DNA of 64,000 nucleotides from Plazaster borealis (Eukaryota; Echinodermata; Asteroidea; Forcipulatida; Labidiasteridae). The position numbers and the translations under genes were made by a program. Where the stretch lies: assembly GCA_021014325.1 (NCBI GenBank), contig CM037459.1, positions 14,720,501 through 14,784,500 on the forward strand, written 5' to 3'. Under the pieces are notes generated by a model. The model made no database searches and was not told the origin of the DNA. It worked only from the letters and a program-made list of their open reading frames with translations. Shown piece by piece: positions 12,291 through 24,504 of the stretch (position 1 is the first letter of the stretch; each line of letters opens with the position of its first letter).

Positions 12291-12834
12291 TTTTCGATAA
12301 ATATTGGAATAATATAAATAATAATATACGATAATGTACACTTGAGTCTTTTGTTTGTAATCCTTAGGATATGCTTTTGGTGGATCGGAAGTCCTTGAAA
12401 CGCGAGATATTTACCGTCATTTGCTGTTGGAAACAAGTTCAATCTCGCCTTGTGATGAGCATTACACCAAGTTCGTCTTACAAGATTTTGACAATAAGAA
12501 TCACATAATTAAGGTAAGTTTTAGGCTGTTTAATATTTTAACATGTTCACTGTCTGACAACAGGGGTCAGAAGCTTGATGTCTTTAACTGTGCAATAAAT
12601 CGTTGACAAAACAACGTACATTTTATTTTATTTGTTTATTTATTTTTTAAAGCATGTATGCATGATTATAATGCTATAGTTGCAGTTTATATTGTTAATG
12701 GAAAACATGTCATTCTGAAATTTGTTTATAAATGCATCAACCAACTTCATTATTTTAATCCCTTTTGTTATTGCAGCAAAATTCCATGTCAATAGAATAA
12801 TTAATGTAAAATTTTACATTCTGCCGTCCTTAGC

Positions 12835-13126
12835 AATACATGCCAGGCTGTTGCAATACATGCCAGGCTGTTGCAATACATGCCAGGCTGTTGCAATACA
12901 TGCCAGGCTGTTGCAATACATGCCAGGCTGTTGCAATACATGCCAGGCTGTTGCAATACATACATGCCAGGCTGTTGCAATACATGCCATGCTGTTGCAA
13001 TACATGCCAGGCTGTTGCAATACATGCCAGGCTGTTGCAATACATGCCAGGCTGTTGCAATACATGCCAGGCTGTTGCAATACATGCCAGGCTGTTGCAA
13101 TACATGCCAGGCTGTTGCAATACATG
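12835..13126 (+). repeat. 20-bp minisatellite in intron 2 of the KDZ-like gene
   Basis: About 14 copies of tgccaggctgttgcaataca with one 4-base insertion (tacatacatg near 12960) and one point variant (tgccatg near 12984). 20 is not a multiple of 3 and no frame of the unit contains a stop, so all three + frames and several - frames stay open, giving false 115-164 residue ORFs. A degenerate tail (atgcaattgccacagtgca twice) follows to about 13160. Confidence 0.95.
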
Positions 13127-14409
13127 CAATTGCCACAGTGCAATGCAATTGCCACAGTGCAATTCAATGTGTCCCATCTGGTGACAGTGTTATTTGTCAC
13201 ATTCTGTTTCAGTTAATATTATACTCTTTCATGGTTAAATCATACTCTAAATCCACATTTAATCTGACCTTGTTTTCATATCCAAGAGAGGCAGTTATGT
13301 TATGATATCAAGAAGGTCTATGTGCTTCAGTGGTACCTGGAAGTGGGGGTATTTCTGTTCATGCGACCCTGCAAGGAGCCAAGTGTTGCGGTCTGCCTCA
13401 GTATATGTGCAGCAAAGGAGTGAAGGTTGGTTTAAAGAAAAAAACTCTTGTAATATTGCTGTCTGACAATAGCCACAACCTTTCCTAAGATACCCCGGCT
13501 TCTCTTACATAGTATGATGTGTTGTATCCCTGTTGGGTTCAAGACAAGATCAGGGCCCAATTTCATGGGGCTGCTAATAAGCAGAAAGTATTGCTTGAAA
13601 ACTTTCTTCTAAGCTTTCAAGCCGGTCATTAGGTCTACTTGAAATAACGCATTTATTCATCTTGTTACAAAGATTTCTTTGACAATATTTTTTTCTTCAT
13701 AGATATGCTCAAGTCCGGAACAGGCAACAGGAAAATGTACCAGCAAAGCCAGAGACACTGGTTAGTTTTAGGTTAGTCTATACAATGGAAGATAAGAAGA
13801 AGAATGTTATAGACAATGCATTTTGAACAGAGAGCCAGTGTAATACTTTTAGGTTGGGAGTAATGTGTAAATAATAGATAAAGAGTATTTCTCATTCACT
13901 TGTCTTATTTCAGCTGGTTTCCTCATTTAGTGACAACAACACATTAATCCTCAGTAACAGTTTCAGGTTTGATCCTTTGATCCCCCAGATGCCTAGGAAA
14001 TTCCTATTGTTATTGATTTATTAAATATTGTTCATTTTTCATTTGGTTTACAGTGTCCTTTGGTAGCTGACCTTGTTGAGTTAGAGGAAGTTATTGATGG
14101 CGTGTATTTTCCTATCTTTCATGAGATGCTTCGGCTGGCAGTAGCGCCATTTGGCCAGTCAACTTCTTCAGAGTCTCCTGCAGGGTTGAGCACAGACAAC
14201 GAAGATGACTTTGATTTAATGTCTTTTTGGCCCAGTTTGCCCAAACAGCGAGTCAGGGGCGTATATGCAATGGATAATTTAAGGACCACCAGGACCAGTT
14301 GCAGGAAGGACACTAAGAATTATGGGAGAATGACGCCTGGAGTATTTGCAGCTTTTGTCCCCATGGTAAGTACATGCCTGAATTTACTTTTCAATACAAA
14401 TTCAATTAA

Positions 14410-14745
14410 AGGCACTGAACACGTTTGGTAATTGTCAAAGACCAGTATTCTCACTTGGTGTATCCCAACATATGCATAAAATAACAAACCTGTGAAAATT
14501 TGGGCTCAATTGGTCATCGAAGTTGCAAGAAAATGATGAAAGAAAAAACAGCCTTTTTGTACAAATTTGTGTGCTTTCAGATAGGAATAAAAGGCTTCAG
14601 CTGAAGTCTTTAATTATTTTAGTGAGAAATTACCTCTTTCTCAAAAACTACGTTACTTCAGAGGGAGTCTTTTCTCACAATGTTTTATACTATCAACAGC
14701 TCTCCGTTGCTCTGTGAAAAGCGATATAGAAGCATGTAGGTCACA
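14410..14745 (+). mobile_element. TTAA-flanked inverted-repeat element, family 1, 3' end lost
   Basis: Begins aggcactgaacacg after TTAA (14406-14409) and follows the same interior as the full copies at 22803, 30063 and 57900 (caaagaccag, ttgtacaaatttgtgtgctt, actatcaacagctctccgtt). The right terminal repeat is absent; similarity fades after ctccgttgctc near 14713. It lies in an intron of the KDZ-like gene. Confidence 0.75.
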
Positions 14746-15793
14746 CAGTATGAAAAGTAGCAAGTAACAACCATTTCTAAGTGTAGAAATTAGAGTCTGA
14801 TTTTCATGTGTTCCAACTATTATTTATTTATTTTTTTCAGGAATATGTTATGGTTTTGAAATTATGAACCAGTTTGAGTCACCAAATGTGCCCTTCACTT
14901 TGCTTTTGACAAGATTTGTCACACGTAAGTACTATTGTAAAAAGTGATTGTGGATGTTCAATTTAACTCAAACAAGGTTTTTCAATTTGTGTTAATTTAT
15001 TTTTGCTGGGTAGATATGCACACAAGTTAAGCACAATGATTTATTTTCAATATTTTAATCAAGGATTTCAAGGTAATTGTGATGATTGTATGTCATTTAA
15101 TAAAATAATTTTCACTTAAAAACTGTTAAAACATGTTACTCTGTTTCTGTGCACTCATTAATTTCTTAATGTAATGACCTTTGAGAAACATAGAGATGAG
15201 GTCATGTTGTAAGAAATTTGCCCACAATTTGTTTTTCTCAGAAATATTTGTTCTTCTCTTTTAAGAGGGGTTGTGAAATGTTTAGGGTTATTCCTCATTC
15301 TCATAACATGGCCAAAAAAATGCTCTGGAAAAGAGCAAAATTGTTACACTGGTTGTGGAAATGATTATCTTTTCTTTGAAATTTAGAGAATTGAGAATTT
15401 AGAGAATTTAGAATTCATTGAGAATTAAAATCAAATTTTCTACTGCAGTTTGCTTCACATAAAAATGTCAAGAAGCAGTTGGTGTTCTTGTGCAAAGAAA
15501 TTCCAGTTGTGTGATTTTGGGGTGGTGCTGTAAATGTGTGATTTGAAACTACTTTTCTTGACATTATTAGAAGAGGTAAAACCATTTAAATATTGCACAT
15601 GAGTTTTTGTGCATCTTTAGTGAAAATAAGTGCTTTAGTGAAAATAATATGTATGTCAGCATCCCACTAAATTTTCATTCTTAATCCATATTGATACTTT
15701 TCTATAAAAGTTTAAAGGTCACACATAATTTACATTAGCTTGTTACATGACCTCTTCTTCTTCATCACCACACACAATGCAAGGATTCGCTTC

Positions 15794-15912
15794 CAGGGCC
15801 CATTTTCATGGCTCTGCTTACCATGAAATTATGCACTTAACTCCCACAGAACTTTGCGCTTTACAGGACACCGAAGATTTCCACAGTAAGCAGAGCCATG
15901 AAATTTGACCCT
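15794..15912. mobile_element. Short inverted-repeat element (MITE)
   Basis: Ends are cagggcccattttcatggct and, inverted, agccatgaaatttgaccct, with ctgctta/taagcag continuing the match. About 120 bp in total. Related half or full copies lie at 13551, 17743-17917 and 21492-22341, sharing the gggccaaatttcat and agctgctta words. Confidence 0.65.
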
Positions 15913-16216
15913 AATCATTAATGCAAAGAAAACTATTCTGTTTGCTTACTTTGGTTTGCTTTTCTAATTGATTTTATTACTTTCCACTAAGTAAAACTAA
16001 GTATGTGTTTCTGTTTTTTTTTTTTTTTTTCATCAGCCTGTTCCATTGGATATAAACTGGATGGATATTCACGTTACAAGACCATCAATAGCCAGGTTGC
16101 TGAGCAAATGAATTCATCTCTCCAACGTATCAAAGTGCAGCTTTCCTATATGGGTCACAACATTTTTTGGTGGCATTGCCGTTTTTATTTGTGGGGGAAA
16201 AACTTGAAGAAGCAAG

Positions 16217-18689
16217 GTTGTTTTTGATTTGATTTGATTTGAAATGGTTTAGTTACATTCGACACTCGCAAAAAGCACCTGAAGTGGTCAGACTCCATAA
16301 AATGTTACATCCAAAAGTGTACCAAATAGCTCATAGATTAAACAACCCCCCCCCAAAAAAAAAAAAAAACCAAAACCAAAAAAACAAAAACAACAACAAC
16401 AATTGCTGTAATATCATTGACATGAACCTTTCTAACTCCATTGTCTTCTTATTGTACAAGTTAGGCATTGGCAATACTATTACAGTCAATTCAAGTTGAT
16501 GTTTGAATTTACAAAATCAAGTTGCATCATTTAAATATTTGATTACTGTCTTTTGATTGTTTAGATGCATTAACAACATGACATAATAATGTAGGCTGCA
16601 ATACAAAACCAGCGCTGTAATAACGAATGTATCGTACAATCTATTGAAGGGTCCACTACTGAGATGCATTCTGATTAAAGGTACAATTTTATTTGTTCAA
16701 AAAATATTTTAACTTTCCAAACCTATCGTTATGAAGATTCAACTTAACACCAGCTTGTATTAGTATTGCACATTATTCATGTAAAGTATATTGCAAAGTT
16801 ATTATTACATCATGTTCAGGGCACTTATTATACTTCCACTGACAAATTGACTGTAATAATATACACTTTTATGAATCATTGCCAAGACTAAATGTACAAA
16901 TTTGCAATTTTTTTCTCAAGTTTGGGAAAAGTTTCATACCTCTTTACTGTAATATTTCGGCATATTTCGTTATAAATTTAAAAGGCGCCGTTTGTACAGA
17001 AAAGTGTTAATAATTATACATTGACCATTCTCCCACCATCATGGTTATGTTTCATGTGTACTGCAGCAATAATAGATATTGATTCGAGATATTGAAAATA
17101 TATAGATATTGAGTTACTATCAGTTATATATATGAATATACATGGGTGGCTAGTATGTAAAGTGGCGCCCGTCACCAATGTGGCCCTGGTTCGATAACTG
17201 GCTAAGGCAATATGTGAGTAGAGTTGTGCGTTGGTTCTCTGCTGTGCCACAAGGGTTTTTCTTCGGACCCTCCGGTTTTCCTCGCTCCGGAAAAATCAAA
17301 CACTTTTATCTCAGGCTGTGCTCTTTGGTCATTGATGTGGCTGGCTGCCAAAGGCGCCCTTGCATGCCTGCTTCTCGAACACGTTGTAGCCGCGTCCTTC
17401 GCAATTCAGCTTCTCAGCTGCAATAAAGGATGTTTATCCTCTCAAATTATTATTATAATAGTTATTATTAATTAAAAATAATAATATACATGTGTAAATG
17501 TGATAAATTCAACATGACTGCAATATGATAAAGATCTGTTATCAGTGAGTGTTAATAATAATAACAACATTCATAATCATGAAAGTATGCGCCAAGGCGT
17601 TGAACATAGTTTTTTCGAAGAAAACAAATGAGTGTTATACGAGTGTTATATTCAGTCATCACTTGTTGTCATAACAAGCATTTCGAAATGTTAACGGAGT
17701 ACACAATTTGTTACATCTGCAGTCCTCAGAACAATTAGATGGCCCAAATTTCATAAAGCTGCTTCAGCAGAAAACTATTGCTCAACACAACATTTCTTTT
17801 GCAAAAATCTGCAGGAAACCTGTTACAAATGGTACATGTGACATAATAGTTTTGCTGGTAACATGTTTCTGATAGGAATAATTGCTAAAATTCGTGCTTA
17901 GCAGCTTTGGGCCATAGGCTAATACAGCTGCTCACTAGTAAGCAAATAATTGATCTTACTGTAGTGGAGAAATATCCATTAGCATAAGCGTGTCAGAGTT
18001 TTATTAGTGTTTTAGTGTTCATCATAGTGTGTAAGTATTTTGTTTCAATTAAAGGGGTGCCGCTCCATTTTCAGATGCATTTATCTTAATGACGTTAGAT
18101 GGAAATTTTGCACATGGAGATTGGTAACACGATCAATATTATAAACTTCATGTAAGAAATTATATGTAAAATATTAATATTGAAGATGATATGGTATAGT
18201 TTATAATTTCCACATTCCAGAAATAGCAACTACAGTCGACTTTCGTTGTAACAAGATCTCTGGGACTGGTCAAATTACCTCTTTATACAGGAACTTTGTT
18301 CTAAGAGGACAGCAAAACAAAGAAACACAAAGCAGAAATGAGATTCGGGACTTCAGAATGTACTCTTTATGAATATAAGCAGAACCTCTTGATAACCTGC
18401 TCTTTATAACGAGGGTTGACTGTACATGTGTACGATGACAACAACCCAACCGCAACTCTGAAAATACTGTTACATTGGATCATTCTAAACCTTTTTGTAT
18501 TTTATTTACAACTGCAAATTATTAGTGTTTGTAATAAGAGTACATGTAATGTAATAAAACAGTACTTACATGCTGTTAAATAAATGAAGATTGTGTAGAA
18601 AAGATGCACAAAAGCAGTACATGTAATTGTTTCTTCTGATTTAGTTGCTGTATGTGGTGTTTTTTCAGTTCACATTTATAACTCTGGAG
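16217..18689. other. No gene seen; simple repeats and short elements
   Basis: Contains a C/A-rich tract (16346-16400), an AT-rich region, a possible SINE-like block at about 17165-17430 (ends caaataaag-type tail then att repeats at 17446) and a degenerate inverted-repeat element at 17743-17917. No coding exon supported on either strand. Confidence 0.4.
17743..17917. mobile_element. Degenerate inverted-repeat element, gggcc family
   Basis: Starts tggcccaaatttcataaagctgct and ends gcttagcagctttgggcca in inverse orientation. About 175 bp. Same family words as 15794-15912 and 21492-22341. Confidence 0.5.
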
Positions 18690-18693
18690 TTAA

Positions 18694-19054
18694 AGGGATG
18701 GTTTACATTTGGCAATTGCTCCAAAAATAGTGACCATAAAAACTTACTTGGTAACAGTGCAGCTGTTGATAATATATAACGGTTTAAGAAAGGTTTCCCT
18801 TCTAAGGAATGTGGTTTTAGAGAAAGGGATTCAAAACATATTTCAATATGAGAAACGTTTCTGCATGTGCATTCCAATTAAAGATTATTCTTCCTGCGTG
18901 GACATAACTGCTCCAGATTTTTGGCGATATCTCCAAAACGCTACGACCTGTTGAAATGAATTTTTCACAGGTTAGTTTTATTGTATATTTATAATCCTCA
19001 TGTATATCTGATTGAAACAATCGAACGGTTCCAAAAACCAAAGGTACTTTGCCT
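18694..19054 (+). mobile_element. TTAA-flanked inverted-repeat element, family 2
   Basis: Flanked by TTAA on both sides (18690-18693 and 19055-19058). Begins agggatggtttaca and ends ccaaaggtactttgcct. The interior words gagaaacgtttctgcatg and gctccagatttttggcgata recur in the copy at 33321-33693 and partly at 29700-29950 and 53070-53415. No transposase. Confidence 0.75.
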
Positions 19055-21491
19055 TTAAGTTTCTTGATCAAAGAATATTGTCCGCGTTGAATGTAGCCAG
19101 ATAACTTCTAATAAAATATATTAACGACATTTTCTAATTATACATTCGTACACTCCCAGTTGATCTCCATTTCATTTATGTATTGTCTTGTTTGGAAGTG
19201 ATTTTTCGTAAAGCTCCATTGAAGTCAACTGATTATCGGAAGGGGCCTCTGTGTAATTATGAATGCCTCATACCATTGTGGTTTTGCAGAAAATGTACAA
19301 GAATTTTACAAAATAGCTGGTTTCGTGGACCTCGCTGAAATGTTTTGTTTAGTTATTAACATTAACTTCGATCAGATTAGTTAAATATTTCAGAGGAAAC
19401 ACAATGCACTCGGGGTTTTCGGGTTTTGTTTGTGTTTGGGGGGGGGGTGTTCAAGGCCATTGCGATGGTCATGTTGGAAAATTACCATATTAAAGTTTCA
19501 CGGTCTGATTTTCACCGAAAGGCATTGTTTTGAGATTTATTTATCTCTGAACGAATTTTGACAGATAAAGATGTAACAAAATCCAAACAATTTCGCATTA
19601 GGCTATGCCACGGACGATGCGCAAAATACATAAAACGTGCAAATTGTTTGAACATGGCTAATGGACGTGAATTACAATTTAATTTAAGTTTTTAATTAAC
19701 TACCACTTATAATTTGCGGATTTTCCGTGCAATAACCTTAATATTAAAGCTTATAACTTTCTCGAATCTATGAAATTAACTACTTTATATTTAAAACTAA
19801 TTTGTTTGTGTAAATCGGCATTAGATCGGACCTAGCATTTTAGACGAAAACAGATGCGTTTCCTTTTTGTTTGTTTTGTCAAAAGCATATGTATGTAGGC
19901 CTATAGGCCTATATGCCTAAAAATGTATGTGTCTGAATATACACCAAGCACACCATCAAGTTGCAAATAACTAAATCGGTGATAATGCGACTTTTCAAAA
20001 GGGGCAAGTGACACTCTTTCGTTCGTTAATTCTGTATGATGTTGTATTCTACATTGCTTCTGCTTCTGGGCGTTAATTACTCAAACAGTTACTGCAAGGT
20101 TAGTCAACTTGTGACAAAAATGTCAGAAAGAAGTGTATCTGCGCCAATTCAGATGTTGTTTTTTTTTTACCGCACGTGAATTGGTAAAAAATAGCGAGGT
20201 TTATTCTGTTTGTCTTATAACATACCTTTTGGGTTTATTTAAACATGTTTCAATACTTTAAAACGGGTACTAGAATTACCCGGTGTGTCGGATGGGATTT
20301 GTGGACAGTACTTAGTATCCATTGTAGATATTATTTATGGGATCGGTAAGGGTGTATGGAGAATGGATAACCACTTTAAGGTCTTAATAAAACAATATTA
20401 GTACACTTTTGGCATTAACTGTTTGAGTCATGCCGTGTTGACTACCGTATTTTAGAAGCAGACAAATTGGCAAGAATTGAACCACGGGTGTATTGGTAAT
20501 GATCAAATTAAACTAAATGGTAAATTTGTGTTTCTAAGAAGTTACTTTCATGGGCCTAATTTGTTTTTTAAAAAGTTTTCAATTATAGATATAAGCAATT
20601 GATGTAAACGGCAATGGTCTATTAAATGTAGTATTTTCACAAATTAATATTATGACACTACATTGAAAATAAATTTAAGAACAATTGTGTAAAAAGTAGG
20701 CCTATATATACCTAAAGTGCCAGTTGAATTTTTATCGGACTTTGTATACACTAACCAAAAATCTGAGACACCTCCTCCAATAAATCTCACCTACTTGGAA
20801 ATGCACCCTTTTTCGTCAAACTTGTGCAAAAGTATTTAAAGTTATTATTTATAGGTATATCTATTTTCCTTCAGTCCAGATAATTATCATTTACGAAACA
20901 AAAACGAGTGAACAAATGTTTACATGTATTAATGTTGGTGCCGTGTTTTGTCTCTTCTCTCTCTTATATAGAAGCCTCATCTCAGCATCTTTCAAAAATC
21001 GTTCGGGTCAAATTTTGTCTGCCCATTTCCTAAATGATCTGCTGATAAAACTATAATGTTTAGGGGCCCATTTAGACTACTCGCAAGTAAAAACATTTCA
21101 AAATTCAACATGAACAGAAATTTAATAGGGCGTGGCCGGGCCAAATATTGCTCAATGTGTCGGGGGTTTTTGTTGATAGTGTATTTTGTTGTTGAGTGTT
21201 GCTGTATTCTGAAAACACAATATATGAGATTGTTATTATTGGTTGAGTCAGTGTTCTTCTTAATTTTGATACAAATAATAGACCGGTTACACACCTATGT
21301 TCCAACACCCTTATTGTTCCGACATCCCTAGTATATTTTCCCAATCCTAACCCCAACCCTAACCCTAACCCTTACCCTAAACATAGCGTGTAAATCACGA
21401 CGAGGTTTCGGAATATAGGGTTTTCGGAACATAGGGGTGTCGGAATTTAGAGCAGTCACCGATGTTGTGTCCCATGCAGTGATGAGGAGCT
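19055..21491. other. No gene seen; short telomere-like run
   Basis: AT-rich DNA without coding signal. At 21346-21380 there is a short run of CCCTAA-type hexamers. It is bordered by copies of a ttccgacaccc/ggaatataggg word that also forms an array at 31355-31510. Confidence 0.4.
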
Positions 21492-22341
21492 GGGCCAAAT
21501 TTCATAGAGCTACTTAAGCAATAAACAAAGTACTTAAGCACAACAAAATCAAAGAGTAAGGCTAAGAGCAACAGGTGTATTTTTAATTGCACTATTTAAT
21601 TTTTGGTTATTTCTCAAATTTACAGCAGTTGTCATTATGGTCAAAAAATTGCTATCGAAACGGGATTTTAAAGCACAAATTTTTCTTTTACCATTTTTTC
21701 ATACAAATTGTGAAAACATGCTCCAAATTTTACGAATCAATCTAATTTTTCTAGGCTAACAATTTAAAAATTGATAAATTCCAGTTATTTCTTAGCAATA
21801 TATCGCACATTTTGTCATGTTTGAGATTCAAGGGATAGAAAAGAAAAATCTACCCCTCCTCTTTTCGGCTGGGTTTGAGCAACAAGGGATAGGAAAATCT
21901 ATCCCCTTACTTAAATTATTACCACTCGAGCCACAAATAAACTCTCTTTTTTGTCAGCTTTCTCAATAATGAAGTATACATTTTAAATAAAAAGCTTTGC
22001 GTATTTTTCTTTGATATTATGATACAATAATAGTTTGGAGTACAACTGTGGCAAATTGTTTTGCTAACTAAAAGTATTTTAAAATTTGCACCCGATTTCT
22101 ACTTTGTTCCTTCAGTAATATTTTATGAAGAAAAAACCCATTATTTTAACATTTTGAAAACAACTTCAAGAAAATTTGCTATATATTACCAAAAAAAGTG
22201 AAAAAATAAAAATTCTAGTTAAAAATGAACCTGTTCACAATGCCATGTTACGTGCACAACCGATAACTGGCATCCATGCTTATTTTGGCTTCGAATAAAA
22301 TATGTTTTGTTTTAATTAAACAGCTCTATGAAATTTGGCCC
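21492..22341. mobile_element. Inverted-repeat element, gggcc family, about 850 bp
   Basis: Left end gggccaaatttcatagagct, right end agctctatgaaatttggccc, an almost perfect 20-bp inverted pair. The interior is AT-rich and noncoding. Probably a nonautonomous DNA transposon related to the shorter copies at 15794 and 17743. Confidence 0.65.
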
Positions 22342-22802
22342 GGTTTAGGCCTTTACCTCAGCAGGATGATTCGCCAGAGATTCAAAGCAATAGCGCCCTC
22401 TTGTGTTAATAATTTAACATGTGTTCATAATTTGTGCCGAAGAGAAGTGAAGTAAAAAAGATGTGCGCTTCACTTGAAACTCAACATTTATGAGTTCCTT
22501 ATCTCTTTATTTTACCATGTTTTTGCCGAAACTAATCTATATGACATTTGCAGTAAAACAAAGACATTTGTAACCCGTAGGGACCTACTATGATTAATTG
22601 ACTCGCCTCTTTCCATTAAAGTGTTTTTCAATGTGCTTGTTGTGAATTCTGGTTGAGATTAGAGTAGGCTAAAATTAGATGGCTCCCCCTTTTAAAAAAG
22701 CATCGTGTTATCATTTTCAATGCTGGACGGTTCAAATTTGCACTACAGGCAATCTCATTGCATTTGTATTCCTAGTTTCAGTATCAAGTTTTCACTTCTT
22801 AA

Positions 22803-23176
22803 AGGCACTGAACACGTTTGGTAATTGTCAAAGACCAGTGTTCTCACTTGGTGTGTCCCAACATAATTATGCATAAAATAACAAGCCTGTGAAAATTTGG
22901 GCTCGATTGGTCATCGAAGTTGCAAGAAAATGATGAAAGAAAAACACCCTTGTTGTACAAATTTGTGTGCTTTCATATAGGAATAAAAACCTCTTGCCAG
23001 AAGTTGTTATTAATTTAGTGAGAAATGACCTATTTTATCAAAAACTACGTTACATCAGAGGGATTCGTTTCCTACGATGTTTTATACTATCTGCAGCTCT
23101 CCGTTGCTCGTTACCAAGTAAGTTGTTATGCTAATAATTATTTGTTTTGAGTCATTACCAAACGTCTACAGTGCCT
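22803..23176 (+). mobile_element. TTAA-flanked inverted-repeat element, family 1, complete
   Basis: 374 bp between TTAA duplications at 22799-22802 and 23177-23180. The left end aggcactgaacacgtttggt pairs with the right end accaaacgtctacagtgcct. A TTAA target with such ends fits Kolobok- or piggyBac-like nonautonomous elements (family assignment inferred). Confidence 0.85.
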
Positions 23177-24270
23177 TTAAACTTGCTCAAAATAATGTTG
23201 TGGGCCTACACAGAGTACATGTACAGACAAATTAAAACACACCGGAATGCTATCATTCCCAACATCAAATTTAACAATTATCAAAATGATTCTTTTATTA
23301 AAAACTTTTGAGTTCATACCCTTAAAAAGAGCTTGCTGTAGGCTGATACACAGAACAAATCATACTAATGACACATGTCATACTTTGAGGAAATCTTTGT
23401 GGTGCAGCTTTATTTTATCACACTTGTACAATAGGATTGTGAAAAGAGAGACACTTTTGAAACATAAAAGTACTTTGCTGTTTCCTAAAAATGTTCAACA
23501 AGCAATGTGATGAAATTTGACAGAATTGTGATTTAATTTTCATTTCAAAATAAGTTGTTGGTTTGATAAGCAGACTATGACAGGGGTCAACGATTATATT
23601 TTTGTCTAGTTGATTGTTTTAAGAGAAACTCTGCACCGCAGTAATTTTTGAACGTTTTTATTCAAAATGTATTTGGAATCAGGGAATGAAATTAAATAAT
23701 TCCAATGAAAAAGAATATACCATAAATTTGTATTATTGTTCAATAGTGATTAATATACAAAATAATAAGTTAGCAAGATAATTAAGAATGCCACATATAT
23801 TCAAGTGGAGCAGCAGACTTGTTGGAAGCAGCAATTTTGGCATACAGTAGTGCAGTGAAGCCAATTATCAAACTGATCCAATTAGATGAGTGTATAGCTC
23901 AAGACTGAGTAACAGCACTACGAGGTCTGATCACCTTCATTTTTAAGAAGATTATTGCGACTACATGTATATTGGAAATACAGCTGTGTACACTTGTGTC
24001 CCAAATTGGTGTCCTTTGGAATTCACCTGTCTTCTCAAACATTACTCATAATTGTTTGGTCATCATGGTTACTCACAGGCTCAGTTCTAAAGTACACAAC
24101 CTACAGTGATAGCAGATTTGTTTTGGTATAAACCTCTTTTCCACTTTCTTAGTGCATATTTTGAATTTTTCTGCTGAAAAAATGACCATTATATAAAGAA
24201 TGAGTACTGAAACTACCAAACATGTTTGAAATAAAAGTTATTGATACAGTTTGACCCAATGCATCTGGTA

Positions 24271-24276
24271 TTTATT
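24271..24276 (-). terminator. Candidate polyadenylation signal for the C48-like gene
   Basis: AATAAA on the minus strand about 220 bases past the predicted stop. Supportive only. Confidence 0.3.
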
Positions 24277-24476
24277 TTAAACTTGCTGGTCTTGTGAATG
24301 AATTTGAAAATGTCAACCCCACCACCCCAACCAATTACTAACATTTTGGGGAAATAAACAAATTCTCATGAAAAAATCAACATGAAATATGCCTACATGT
24401 TGTTATAACCAAAAGACATCTCGCCATTTTTCGAGATGATTTCTGGTGAAGAATGCTGAGAATTTCATAGAGAAAG

Positions 24477-24504
24477 TCAGTCAGTCAGTCAGTCAGTCAG
24501 TCAT
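24477..24504. repeat. Tetranucleotide microsatellite (GTCA)n
   Basis: Seven copies of gtca. On the minus strand it is ACTG/TGAC and supplies the last Asp codon and the TGA stop of the predicted C48-like protein, so repeat-length change would alter the C-terminus. Confidence 0.9.

Larger units (their letters stand above)
8818..16216 (+). pseudogene. Intron-rich KDZ-like transposase-derived gene, apparently broken
   Basis: Exons supported by splice sites and phase: 8818-9106 (ATG, MAEKHVEKNASNREKYHQDW, basic and disordered), 12368-12513, about 13284-13425, 13702-13759, 14054-14365, 14841-14924 and 16037-16216. The 14.0-16.2 kb part reads YGRMTPGVFAAF, then CPHGICYGFEIMNQFESP, PFTLLLTRF, then CSIGYKLDGY, TINSQVAEQMNSSLQRIK and QLSYM. 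From memory this order matches KDZ (Kyakuja-Dileera-Zisupton) type transposase-like proteins. Two lesions are visible. The 14054-14365 exon ends in phase 0 while the next needs phase 1; one extra T in the tttt at 14353-14356 would give AAFCPHG. The block normally between the TRF and CSIGY parts (expected YDNAC...LH) was not found in 14925-16036, although those two exons join in phase. The frame through 13.28-13.76 kb is unresolved, so the product is uncertain. Confidence 0.6.

Noticed and set aside
12722..13305. Open frames of 114-164 residues on both strands with Cys-rich repeats
   Set aside because: Produced by a stop-free 20-bp minisatellite inside an intron.
13307..13425. Reading GLCASVVPGSGGISVHATLQ through KDZ-like exon 3
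   Set aside because: It looks protein-like, but the preceding exon ends in phase 0 and this frame needs phase 1, with a stop just upstream; the frame is left undecided rather than asserted.
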